From the NCBI GenBank assembly GCA_038025085.1, contig CM076141.1:22138501-22202500 (forward strand): a stretch of DNA of 64,000 nt, given 5' to 3'. Every line of letters begins with the position of its first letter. The first letter of the stretch is position 1. Source of the DNA: Tetragonia tetragonoides. Taxonomy: Eukaryota; Streptophyta; Magnoliopsida; Caryophyllales; Aizoaceae. Shown here piece after piece: positions 19,893 to 32,330 of the stretch. The notes below the pieces were generated by a model. The model had not been told where the DNA came from and made no database searches. It saw nothing but the letters and a program-made list of their open reading frames with translations. Both the position numbers and the translations under genes were made by a program.

Positions 19893-20871
19893 CACTAAAA
19901 GAAACAAGCAATATTGCGACCGATAATTAGCGACCGATGGTTTATTGGACGCTTTTTAGTTAAACACCAACCGATTTTATGTTGGTTGAAAAGATTCCGA
20001 CCAATTTTAAGTCGGTCGCTTTTGTACCGACCGAAATCAATAGCTTTTGACCGAAAATCGATCGATGACAGCGAAATATGTCAACAGTTAGTCGACATAT
20101 ATAATGAATCCTTAGCCCATTTAACACATTCACACCCCACTCTCTTACATTTCTCTCTCTTCCTTAACTCTTCTCAGGCCGTTTGTTTCTTCTCCTCCCA
20201 ATTCCTAACTCTGTCATCTTCTCCTTATTTGCTTCTCTACTTTTGTTCACCTTTAGATCTGGTTCACAATATGAATCCAGTCCCCAATATGCAACTTTCC
20301 TCTAATTTTCTCCATCTCCTCCATTCTAAAACTCTTCTCCCTCAATTATTATTTTTTTCTTTTCAAAGACTAAATCGCAAGCTTCAGGCACGAAAATGGA
20401 AGGAATGCCCGTGAGAGGAGGATTCAACTTTTGGATTCGAGCAGAATGTGGGGAAACTACAACAGATATAGTCGAAATTGAAGCAGATGTAGTTGAAATG
20501 GCAAGACATCCTACTGGATTCTATGTGAGTTGAAGGTGAAATTGAGCGGTAGTGTCGAAGATCTAGGGCATTTCTATTTTTTTCTTAATTCGATGTAATT
20601 CGTTTTTACATTGCTGCATGTTTACTTTCCTTGACAAAATTTATTGATTCATTCTTTTTTTAGTGTTTATAATGTAATATTGTGTTGGATATTTTTTGTA
20701 ATTTGTTCCTTTGAATGGTTAAAGTATTGAAGTTAATATATGCCTTTGTAAATCTATTATCTTTCTAACCCTGTCCTATAACAAAGTTAATCCTATTCAG
20801 GTTTCTTTCTCTAAATGCTCTGAAGGCGCAAGTTAAGCCGAACTGGCTAACGTGCACCCCCATAGCAATTA

Positions 20872-22416
20872 ATGGGGAAATCAACAAAATCAACAAAGAA
20901 GAAACCAGCTTTGCCTTTGAGTGACTTTCTGGGTTCGACCTCTCTCGACCGAATTGCTGAATCGGACGTTCATGAGAATTCGGATGTAGAACAGGAGGAT
21001 TTGGGTGCTCTAAGCTCATTATCGAAGGGCTTGCCAGACTTTGAGGATTCCGGGGAAAATCCTTGCCCTCGAGCTTCACGACGACTGTTAATGGTACCGA
21101 CTCCTCCCCAGGGTGGTGCTACTCTATCGCCTAAGATGACAACTCCGACTACCACTCCGGCTCCAGCCCAGACAGGGGTTTGCCGACCAATACCACCTAC
21201 TCCGTCCACTACTGACCATTCTCCCCCAGTTCTGGGTCCAAATTTGCCTCCTCAGGTAAACACAACGTCTGAAACTGAGACTTTTGCCAATGTTGCATCT
21301 AATCGTATTGCTTTTGAATCGATGAAGTTGAAATATATTGCACCTGTTATAAAAGAGGGAAAACCAGTGGCTAAATTGCTAAAATCTGAGATTGAAAAGG
21401 AAAATAAGAAATGGGCAACCTCTCTTATTGGATTTGTGTTGGGTGATGCACCGTATTTTAGCCAAATGGAAAATTTTGTGCAAACACATTGGAATTTTGT
21501 TGCAACTCCTAAATGTTTTTTACATGAGGAGGGCTATTTTATTTTCAAGTTTGCTTCGGATGATGATATGAGTGATGTTCTAGATCAAGGTCCTTATGCT
21601 TTTAACTCCAAACCCTTCATTCTGCTTGAATGGGACAGTTACTTCAAAATGGACCCATCCTCATATCGTATTGTACCTTTATGGGTTCTCTTCCCAAATC
21701 TGCCCTTGTAATGTTGGTCTATGGATTCCCTTAGCAGGCTGGGTAGCTGTGTGGGAAAGCCTAGGCATGTTGATAGAATCACTGCTGAACAGGAAAGGAT
21801 TTCGTTTGCTAGACTTCTTATTGATGTGGACATCACTGTTCCATATCCTAAGGAGGTTTGTTTCCAAGCAGATGACGGTGAAATGATGAGGCAGAAAGTG
21901 CAGTTTGAGTGGAAACCTGCGTTTTGTCAAACGTGCAGGAAGTTTGGCCATGTTGCTGAGAAATGTGGCACAAAAACTGCATCCACTAATACTCATACCG
22001 CTCCTGATGCTCAAGGCTTTCAGCCTGTTCGGAATAGAAGAACTAGGAACAGGAAAACTGCCTGGAGACCTAGACAAACTAAGGAAGGACAACCTGCTGT
22101 TGCGCCTACTGCAGTCAGTATGATTTCACCTGCAGCTGCTGATGATTGTAATGAACAGGCCCAGTTGCAACAACTTGATACCTCACAATCTGTTGAGGAA
22201 CAAAGATGAAAATTTTAAAGCTCAGTGTTGCTAGGGAACTCTTTTGCAGTTCTTCAGAACCAAGACTCTGAGTTAAGTGCAGGAAAGGGTATTTCTGTAG
22301 TGCTGCAGGACACTGTGATTTCTTTTGGTAGCAGCCCTGCTGTTAATGTGATCAATGGGAGACATAAGGAGTTGGAGAAGCCTGGGAATAGACCTCCAGA
22401 CCCCTCTGGTTCCTAA
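20872..22416 (+). pseudogene. LINE ORF1: DUF4283 and CCHC zinc-knuckle protein
   Basis: The start is ATGGGGAAATCAAC. Residues ~1-130 are Pro/Ser/Thr-rich. The DUF4283 part runs from IAPVIKEGKPVAKLLKSEIE to YRIVPLWVLFPNLPL. After a single CAA-to-TAA stop at 21709-21711 the same frame goes on with CWSMDSLSRLGS and the knuckle CQTCRKFGHVAEKC (near 21930-21970) to 22209. A frame change then leads into LLGNSFAVLQNQ and ends at 22414-22416. Plant L1 ORF1 proteins bind the element RNA. Two breaks in total make this a near miss rather than a ruin. Confidence 0.85.
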
Positions 22417-25400
22417 TGAGAATTCTATTCTAGAATGTTAGGGGTATAAATAAGCCCCAAAAGCAAAGAGAGGTAAAAATGTATATTACCAAGCATAATA
22501 TCTCTTTTGCTATTTTGATTGAAACTAGAGTAAAAATTGCTAAATTCAGTAAGATAGCTGCTCATTTAGCTAATTCATGGTCTTGCTATTGTAATCATGA
22601 TCATGCTGTGAATGGTAGAATTTGATAACTGGTGAGAGCATCTTTGTCACTCCTATTTATGCTAGAAATTGTGCACTGGCTAGAGATAGATGTTGGCAGG
22701 AAATTATAAATATTGGAAACTCTATTCAAACACCATGGATACTTGGAGGGGATTTTAATGCCACTTTGCATGTAACTGATAGAGTTCAAGTTGGGAATAG
22801 AATTTCTGGGACTGATGATCTACAGTTACTTTGTTCTTGTTTGGGGCTGGAGGATGTCAGAAGTACAGGCTCTGAATTTACCTGGTGCAATAAGCAAAAT
22901 GTTTTTGACAGAGTATACAGTAGACTTGATCGTGTCCTTGGTAATGGTGATTGGTTTTCTGCATATTCTGCTGTTGAAGTAGAGTTCATGGTGCCTTCTA
23001 TTTCTGATCACTCTGCAGGTATTGTTATTTTAAAGCATGATGATGATGGTGGTAAGAAACCCTTCAGGTTCTTTAATTCTTGGCTACTTCATGAGTCTTT
23101 TGAGTCTTTGGTGAATGAAGGTTGGAAGTATGAGGGGAATGGTTCTCTTATGTTTAAGGTGCTGCAAAAACATAAGAATTTGAAGCAACATTTGAAACAT
23201 TCTAATCTGTATATCTCAAATATGACACAGAGAACAAATAAGGCTAGAACTGCCCTCAATCAGGCTCAAATTGATTTGCAAAACAATTTATTTGATGCCG
23301 ATTTGATTGATAGTGAGAAGGCTGCGAATGGAAGATTTGAACATCTGCTGCATATGGAAGAGCAATTTCTTAAGCAGAATTCCAGAGTTAACTAGATGCA
23401 AACTGGAGATTCAAATACAAGATTTTTTCATACTTGTGTTAAGTCTAGAAGGGCTTCTAACAAGATTATTTCTATTCATAACAGCCAGGGAGTGCGTCTT
23501 ACTGAGAAACATGATATCCAAAATGAGTTTCAGAGTTTTTTCCATGGTCTTATGGGTGCTGCAGCTGAGGAGATACCAGCTGTTGATCCTGATATATTTG
23601 CAAATGGAAAGGTTTTAACTGTAGAGCAATAAATCAGTTTGTGTGCTCCTTTTTCTGATGAGGAAATCAAAAATGCTCTTTGGAGCATGGATGGAGATAA
23701 GGCTCCAGGGCCTGATGGCTACACAACAGAGTTCTATAAAGCCAATTGGCACATCATTGGGAAGGAGGTGATAAAGGCAATTCAGAGCACTTTTCATTCG
23801 GGCAAGGCGTTAAAATCCCTCAACTGTGCATCAGTGACCTTGGTTCCTAAAAAAGCAAACCCTATGCTGGTTAGTGACTATCGCCCTATTTCTTGTTGTA
23901 ACATTCTATAAAAAATATTATCTAAAGCTTTGGCTAATAGATTGTATAGAGTGTTGGATAGTATTGTGAGTCAGGAGCAATCTGCGTTTATTAAAGATAG
24001 ATTTATTGGTGATAATATTATCTTAGCTCATGAATTGATAAAATTCTATAGTAGAAAAGGTATATCTCCTAGATGTATCTTGAAAGTTGACCTTAGAAAA
24101 GCATATGACTCAGTGGAGTGGTGTTTTCTGGAGCAAGTTCTTCTTGGGTTGCATTTTTCCTATGAAATTTGTGAATTGGATAAAGATGTGTATCTGCATT
24201 GTTAGTTACTCTTTGCTCTTTAATGGGATTCCTATGGAACCTTTCACTGCCAAGAAGGGCTTGAGGCAAGGGGATCCTATCTCCCCTTATCTCTTAGTGA
24301 TTGCTATGGAGTATCTATCTAGATGTCTGAAGGATCTGAAAAACAAGACTGGTTTCAAGTATCATCCCAGATGTCAGAAGTTTGAGCTTGTTCACAGTAT
24401 ATTTGCAGATGATTTGCTACTGTTCTCAAGAGGGGATCCTTAGTCTGTCAAACTCCTCTTCAAACAATTTCAAATGTTCTCTGAGTGCTCTGGTTTATGT
24501 GCTAACAATAGTAAGTCTGAGGTTTATTTTGGTGGTATTGGTGAGAATGACCAAAGTGAAATCCTGTCCTCTTTGGGAATGGACCTAGGTGATCTCCCTT
24601 TCCGTTACCTTGGTATCCCTCTTACTTCGAAGAGACTGCAAGCCAGTTATTTTGACCCTCTTATACAGAAAATTACCTGCAGAATCCAATCTTGTACCAC
24701 AAAATTTTTATCATATGCAGGAAGATTGCAACTGATAAAGTCTATGCTGTTTGCTATGAGTAGCTACTGAATACAATTTTTCAGGATTCCTGTGTCTGTG
24801 ATTCATGCCATTGAGCAACTATGTAGAAGATTTCTTTGGACAAGTTCTGCTAGCCCTAGTAGTAGAGCACTTGTTGCATGGAATACTGTTTGTACACCTG
24901 CCAGCAAGGGTGGACTTGGTATGTTTAATTTGTCTCTGTTGGACAAGGCTTCCCTTGGTAAACTTTTATGGGATATGAAGCACCACAAAGAAAAGCTATG
25001 GGTGAGATGGATCAATGCATATTATATGAAGCACGGCTCATTCTGGACTGCCTCTAAACCTGCGCAGGCTTCTTGGATCATCGAAAAACTTTTTGATCTT
25101 AGAAGTGAGCTTGCAGGTAGTGTGTTAAAGCAGAGTTATACAAAGTACAAGATGGGAAAGACTTATAAGCAACTATTGCTTGCATTGGAAAAGAAGCCTT
25201 GGTCTTCTGTTGTCTGGTGCTCTCTATCCTTTCCTAAGTGGCAATTTATTCTTTGGCTATGTTTATTGAACATTACCTACTTGGCACAATCTTCATAAGC
25301 TCGGTTTCCAGGGCCCTAGTGTTTGTGTATTGTGCAAAGCTGAGGAGGAAAGCATTTCCCACCTATTTCTTTATTGTATTTTCTTTAAACAGTTGTGGGG

Positions 25401-25698
25401 AAAGATGCTTACTTGGTTGCAACAACCTCTTGTTGTTACTAGTTGGGAGGTTTTGATACAACAAGCTTGCTTGATTGCGAAGAGCTGGCAAGGTAGAGCA
25501 GGAGGTTATGCGACAGTGATTGCTGTTGTAGTATATTACATCTGGAGAGAAAGAAGTAGTAGGTTGTTCCAAGACCAGACTCATGACGTTGCTAGCATAG
25601 CTAAGCAGATTGTGTATGCTATACATGCAAGAAGTGCAACTAACGGGAACAAGAAAACAAGAGATTTCTTTGCTCAAAATTTGAATTATTTGCCATAG
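22416..25698 (+). pseudogene. LINE ORF2: endonuclease, reverse transcriptase, zf-RVT (degenerate)
   Basis: The ATG at 22416-22418 overlaps the ORF1 stop as TAATG. The endonuclease starts MRILF, then a stop where Trp is expected (22431-22433), then NVRGINKPQKQREV. Later come WILGGDFNA and SISDHSAG. Reverse transcriptase motifs: GDKAPGPDGYTTEFYK, VSDYRPISCCN, KVDLRKAYDSVEW, KKGLRQGDPISPYL and FADDLLLFS (catalytic F-A-D-D near 24410). The C-terminal part has CVLCKAEEESISHLFLYC, the zf-RVT motif, and ends NLNYLP. A deletion after NGRI in the endonuclease, a frame change near 24170, and stops at 23909-23911, 24441-24443 and 24768-24770, plus a shift near 25295, are seen. Confidence 0.88.
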
Positions 25699-26292
25699 TA
25701 TCCATGTATAGGTTTTGTTACTATGATATCTGTATTTCCTTTGCTCTCTGTTTTTCAGTATTCATACCGTCTACTGTAAAAATAGATGGTAGCGTGTCTT
25801 GTAGGGGTTGTCTGTGAGTAGTTTTGATTGTATTGTACTTCATAGCATATTCTTTTTGGAAGTAATAAAATCTCCTTATTTTCCAAAAAAAAAAAAATCT
25901 ATTATCTTGCTTCTGGGTTTCCAAACAAGTGTTTGTTGGGTTTGAATCTGGAGTTTTAGCGGTGATATTCTTTCCGCTTAAGTGGGAAAGTCTTGATTTT
26001 TTTTTTTTGTGGGCTGAAAATAGCTACATTCCCAACCAATTAATTGGTTGGGTATTACCTTTTTTTTTAAAAGCTTTTCTGGTTTCCGACCAATAAATCG
26101 GTATGTATTTTTTCTTTAAAATGGTCGGTCATGTTTTTGACCGATTTATTGGCCGCGATTAACATTTGCGTCCAGGGTATTTGCTGCCTCTTCCCGGTTG
26201 TCGCAAATCGGTCGCAAATTTTTATTTGCGACCAATTTAGTCTTTTTTACGATCGATAAGGCGGTAGCGAAATCGTGCTTTTTCTTGTAGTG

Positions 26293-28424
26293 GGACAAGG
26301 GTTAGGAAAGAAGACAAGTTTATTAAGCCCATGGACAAGCCTGGCAAGCGGACTAGTTGGCATCCTTATAATTTTACAAAAACAACTATCCACATATACC
26401 CGCCCATTTTTCGAACCGGACAGCGGGTGCCAAGGGCTTGTCTCTCTATGATCAACTCTACTTCTTAACAATGACTTACTACGTGCATTTTGAATGCGTC
26501 CCTCTGTCAGAATTAGTTTAGGGTTTTGATCAAAAGTATATTTAATTCATAAAATAATGAGTACATGTGGCAGTTAATGTGTATCCAAGTGCGCAATACA
26601 CAGTTGAATATATTGATCTTAAGTTACTTTTGCTCAATTTGAACGCATTTGTGTTGCGTAACAATATGTTTTGATTTCACATTTTCCTACCCTAGAAATG
26701 ATATAATCGAATCTGAAACATTCAAAGGATTTAACATTTTATAATTAGTAAAGACCTTTCCCTAAGGGCAGAAGGATTTGAGTCTAATTGACGTTTATAC
26801 CTTCTAACCCAGCCAAACTGAAACACGACGCTCTTGGACAAATATTAAGTGTCCTTTGAAATCCTATTCATTTGTCCCCTGCGGACTTATTTTGATCAAA
26901 CACATGAAATTATTTAATATTTTAATGATTTAGGTTGTAAAGGAAAAAAATTATCGATTCCAAATGGATCCTTATTAATATTTCGGTTAGAATACATTGA
27001 CGATTCTCGTTTTTATCCTAATCAGACTCTTAAAATGTTAATTTTGTGGGGGCGTCTCCTTTTGTGCAGAACTCGTCCATCACCAAGTTTCAAAAAAGGA
27101 AAAGGAATAATTCCATGATCAAGCTTAGGATGTATCGGGTTCTGTGGTGTTAAGAGAGTCCCCTGTGTCTTATGTTTACCACATTTGGAAGGATCAAAAC
27201 CATTTAGTTTTTCAAAGTGTTGCCCTCTTCCCTACTGAAACAATCAAATAGGCCCTTCATGAGACTAAATTTTTAACTCAAATTATTAAATATATTGTAA
27301 CAGATAGACAATGCAGTCAAATGTAAATTTCTCCTATATTGTTAATACGAATTTGGAGTGATTTCAGTTGATAATGTATCTTTCCTTAATTTTACTATGT
27401 AAGGTGTTGATATGTGCATTTTATTGTTTGATATATTGCTTGTGTATGCCTTGACCTTATAAGATCTAAACTTATTTATTGATCATTGGGTAATGAAAAT
27501 ACTCAAAACTAAAGCAAAAGTAATAGCAATAAATAAGGAGTTAAAATGTGGTGTCTACACAATTTTGATGATCTAACTTACAATTGGTTTAAAATTAACA
27601 GGTGGAATCTGATCAACAAAAAAAAAATGAAAAAATGGATAAAGTGGATGACAATAATACTATTATGACAGCGGAACTAAAAGTTAAAGGATGAACAAGA
27701 ACTTTAACTCGAAATCAATTCAGACATAATTTAAAGATAAAACAGTGGCGAAAAAATATTCCCAACATGTAAAATTCGCGGACGCACAACTTACTATGAG
27801 GTGGTTATTGCACCTCAATGAGTCAAACGACTTAATTTCCTTTCTAACTTTCTGCATCTCTCTCTCTCTCTCTCTCACTCTCTCTCTCTCCCACAAGTTT
27901 CTGAATCCAAAATCAGGACATTTTTCTGATCGAATTCCACCTCTTTAGCCCCTCGCCATTTTTCAAAATTGATATATCCCTTTTCTTGATCCAGAAAATG
28001 TGTATAATTCCTTCATTCTTATTAGTTTTGTTAGACTGATTTGACTCTATGTCCGTTTTCAGATGTGCATGCTAAACCCAAGTTAGCTGACAAAAAACAA
28101 AATCATACACATCCAAAATCTCAACAATCATAAATTCAAAACTCAATCCTCACCTTTTGATTTCCATACATTAATTTTTAGGATAAAATAAGTCTTCATC
28201 CAATCTAAAACATCTTCCTACCCCGTGTTTTAAAGCGAATAACATTTTGAACATACATAGACCACCTAGATTTTTTTGTGGCAATTTCCAATTTTTTTTT
28301 TGTGGCCTTCATGAACCAGTTGATCTTGACGACTCGAGGAGGGCTTCGATGGTTCTACCACCCATTACCTATATCATCAGGCTCGTCAGATGATCATAGG
28401 CTCCACTGGCAACTTTTATGGAGA
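26293..28424. other. Intergenic DNA upstream of the CNGC pseudogene
   Basis: AT-rich and non-coding by eye. It contains a (CT)n microsatellite at about 27856-27891 with one CA interruption. No promoter or first CNGC exon could be recognised. The ORF at 28278-28424 upstream of the first conserved block has no clear channel similarity. Confidence 0.45.
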
Positions 28425-31169
28425 TACCAAATCTTAGATCCAAACTCTGAAATTGTGACCCGATGGAACTACATCTTCTTACTCACTTGTGTCGTTGCCC
28501 TCTTCATTGACCCCCTCCATTTCTTTCTACCCTCTGTAGGGGAGGACCATGCGTGTCTCACCTCTAACACCGAGGTCCTCGCCTCCGTTACTATATTTCG
28601 CACTCTTGCCGACCTCTTCTACATTCTCCACATTGCCATGAAGTTTCGTACTGCTTTTATTTCTCGTAGCTCTCGGGTTTTTTGGCAGGGGAGAGTTGGT
28701 TATGGATCCCTATGAGATTGCTTGGAGGTATCTCAAATCTGATTTCATCATTGATTTCGCAGCTTCCTTGCCTCTCCCTCAGGCATGTACCATATGGTTA
28801 CATTATTTTGTCTTGATATTTACTTTTAGTTTTCTATATTGGTTTGGTTGAAACTTTGATATGTTGATAGTTTATAAGGTCATTTATAATAATTGAAAAG
28901 TCATGTGCTGACCTTTTCTTTTGGGACTAAGAGGTTGGTCCTCTTATGTACGTCTAGTCACACATAATTTTTTTCCATGTAAATATATTGGATATGTGTC
29001 AAGTTAGAACTAGTAGCTATAACATTTTTTTTTCATAGAAGTAATAAAGTTTAGGGTTCTAATATTTTTTATGAAATTTTTAAAAATTCTTCCTGTAACT
29101 TACATCTACTAACTTTTAGATAATGTCATTTTCGTGTTTTTCCCGTATGAGTTATTTATTTACTGAAATGCACTTTTATCCTTTCTTTGCTCCAACTTAT
29201 TATGGTTGTTGCAGGTGGTTAACTGGTTCATTATATCAAAACCGAAGAGAACAAAAGCTGATCAAACCAACTATACTGTCTCACTCATTGTGCTTGTTCA
29301 ATTTGTCCCTAGATTCTTTCTAATGTTCCCTTTAAATAAGCGTATCATAAAAACTACTGGGGTTGTTGCCAAGAATGCATGGTCAGGAGCCGCGTACAAT
29401 CTTCTTCTTTACATGTTAGCTAGTCATGTAAGCATAAGATTCAGTCAACATTTTTCATGTCTCTTTATATTTTTCTACCTCATGCAACATATACCATTCC
29501 CCCTCTCTGAACCTTCTTTTTTCCTTTGCAGTTGGTAGACAATGCATATGAATTTAAGAATTATTCTATTTGGTAGATATTATTCTTTTAAATCCACATG
29601 ATCCTCAACTATAAGCAATGTACGCAATATTAGCTTTTGTGGGTAATACCTTTAGAAATTAAACGAATTTACATGTTTATCCGTATCATATGTTGCATTT
29701 CAACTTGAGCTACTATAGATCACCAGGTATCGTGTATCGGGCCTTATAAAGAAAATTTGATTTCTAATATTTTGTAAAGTTTCATTGTTGAAGGACATCA
29801 AAACGTTGTCATACATTCGTTTGACCATGACTTTTGTTTTCTCAAAAAATGAAAATAAGTATTCACTATGTAATGTGCCTATGTGATGATTGCCATGTGC
29901 ATTTTGCAAAATTACTACCAGGTAAATAAATTAGTTTGTCCTATTTTGTAGATGGACATTGATTTGAGGGTTTAGTTGATTAATTTTTACTATCATTTGA
30001 TAGCTCAGATTCTAGGATCTATCTGGTATACTGCAGCTATAAGTCGACAGTACTCATGCTGGAGATCAGAGTGCAATAATGAGAAGAAGCGATTTCCAGC
30101 ATGCCTCCCGAAATATCTTGATTGTTCAACCATGATGGATGTGGACAGGCAGTACTGGTTTAATAACACAAATGTTGTCTCCAATTGTGATCTAAGAAAC
30201 AGTCATTCCTCATTCAAATTTGGAATGTTTGCAGAAGCTTTTACTAGTGGGGTTGGTTCCTCTAATTTTATGAGGAAATATCTTTACTGTCTGTGGTTTG
30301 GGCTCAAGAATCTAAGTTATGAGATCAGCTTACTTCAGATAATTTTATAGTTATAGTTTGTATTCATTAATTTAGCTTTGAATGAATAGATGCTTGCTCT
30401 CTAATACATCTTTTCAGCAATTTTTCTACACATGCATGTACCTTTAGGCATTATTTGAATGGGTGTATAACATTCTATATCTCTTGAATATTTTAATGAA
30501 AAAACGTTTCAATTGGAAGACATTTCGTCATAATTAACCTTATAATTAGCATACCAATTAAAATGTATGAAATTACAAAAATATCTTTCTTATAAGTTAT
30601 CTTGGGTAACTCGTTAATAAAATCTACTAACATAGATATATTTTTGTTGGGTAACTAATCCAACTTAATCTGTTTGTGCAGTTTGTATGGACAAAACTTG
30701 CAAACTACCACCTTTATTGGTGAGACTTTGTTCGCGATTTGTGTATGTGTTGGAGGACTATTCTTGTTTTGCCTCTTGATTGGAAACATGCAGGTTGTGA
30801 TTACTATCTTACTCTATATTTTAATTGGAATCAATTGCAAATCTGAATTGTCTATTTGAAACCTTTACCAAGAAAATGATTACGTGTAATTGTTATTCTC
30901 GTCTTTGCTCATTCTTCGTATTTATAAACTAACTAGAATGCAAGAACATGAGGAAAATGGAACTTTGAAAGGAAAACAAAAAAAGAATACAAAAAAAAAA
31001 AAAAAGAATGGTGTCCAGTCACGAGTGACCGAAATTTAATAATAAACTAGAAGTAAATCCATGCTACACACGAACTTTTAGTATTCATCATTTGTTCAAA
31101 CATTATTATGTTTTGTTTGAATTTTTTACAAAGCTATAAAAAGTACAATGAAAATAATGAATAATTGAA

Positions 31170-32330
31170 ATGTATTTTTTGGTAAAAAAATATTTTCTTT
31201 ATTACCAAAAGATAAACTGACAATACATCATACAAAACGACTAGGGAGCAATCCGTAGTCAAGGCACCTTCTAGGAAAGGTTCTTGAAGCTACCTCTCAC
31301 AAGCCTTGCATCAATTACGAAATGCTATTAGATAGGTCAGCATCAGATTGATTATGCTTTACGGGTCTAATGCTACCAAACCTAACTTTCATAATTTTCT
31401 TAACATCACTAATAATAGCTTGAAGATCAAACAACTGATTGGAGAATACCTTCTTGTTCTGTGCTAACCAAATGTAGTATAACAAAACAACTAGTGTTGC
31501 ATAGATGATTAACTTCTTCTTTTTGTTGCTTTTCCGTCTCCTTATCCATCCATGTCTTCCATTATAATCTCTTGGCCAAGCAGGGAGTTTGATCCAAGAT
31601 CAAACACCTTCAACCACCTATCTAGACTTTTCATAAGAAAAGAATAGGTGAGCAAGAGTTTCACCACAATTCAAATAAAGTTGACAAGTAGAATCTGATA
31701 CTCGACAATGAATCATAAGAACTTTATCTCGTGTAAGTAGCATGCCTTATACAAAAAGCCAGAGAAAATTGGCATGACGAGGCAATGAGCATCTCCCTCG
31801 ACAGTCACAAAGTCTTTAAACTTGTCATGCTCCCCCAAGAACATATCATACCCTTTCTTGACAGTGTACACCCCTCAACTGTTAGCAGGCCAGTTGTCAT
31901 GGTCACTCAGTCCACTTGTTGGCCCAATGAGGTTCATTATCTTCCAGTACCAACTAGCTAGAATGAGTAGGTGCCCTGTGATCATACAATTCAAACCCCG
32001 AATATAGATAGCAAGAATCCATTTAACCCAAACACTGTCTTTTTTAGCCGCGCACAAGTGTCACTATCGCCCACAAGTGCTTAGCTATAGAATCCTTGTT
32101 CCATAACTTGCAATTCTTCATATTCGAACCACAAAATTTCTTAAAGAGAAAATTTTGTTTCCATGCAACAAGAGGAATTTTAGTTCTTCTACTTGTTTGT
32201 CCCCAAAGAAAGTTCCTGCAAACCTACTCAATTTGCTTGACTACAGACTGAGGATGGATGAAGATCGAGGCCCAGTACACATGCATAGTATACAGTAGTA
32301 CAAAGTTAACTAGCTGGGCTCTACCCTTCT
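31170..32330 (-). mobile_element. LINE 3'-end fragment in a CNGC intron
   Basis: On minus it gives KKDSVWVKWILAIYI, then ASWYWKIMNLIG, VYTVKKGYDMFLGEHDKF and a degenerate zf-RVT end, the typical tail of plant L1 ORF2. A TTGGTAATAAAG-type 3' UTR ends near 31170. It is 5'-truncated near 32330. No clean target duplication was found. Confidence 0.7.

Larger units (their letters stand above)
20751..25908 (+). mobile_element. L1-type LINE inserted in the CACTA element
   Basis: A 13-bp target duplication AATCTATTATCTT lies at 20751-20763 and 25896-25908. The LINE runs 20764-25895 and ends in a poly-A run that merges with the duplication. It has an apparently complete 5' leader (20764-20871), ORF1 and ORF2 that meet at TAATG, and a 3' UTR (25699-25884). 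At about 5.1 kb it is close to full length, but ORF2 carries many stops and shifts. Confidence 0.9.
19893..26292. mobile_element. Non-autonomous CACTA transposon split by a LINE
   Basis: The left end begins CACTAAAAGAAACAAGCA; the right end on the minus strand begins CACTACAAGAAAAAGCAC. Both ends carry subterminal copies of ACCGA/TCGGT words (CGACCGAT, GACCAATTTTAAGTCGGTC, TCCGACCAATAAATCGG). The flanks are TGA and GGA, an imperfect 3-bp duplication. Without the inserted LINE the element is about 1.27 kb and has no transposase. The plus-strand ORF at 19914-20414 lies across the subterminal repeats and resembles no known protein. Leader-like pyrimidine-rich DNA at 20130-20350 may be captured gene sequence. 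Confidence 0.78.

Noticed and set aside
19914..20414. 166-codon ORF at the left end of the CACTA element
   Set aside because: Runs through the subterminal repeats and a pyrimidine-rich stretch; no domain and no homologue recognised.
27745..27948. ORF upstream of the CNGC gene as its first exon
   Set aside because: It runs into a CT microsatellite and shows no channel-like N-terminal residues.
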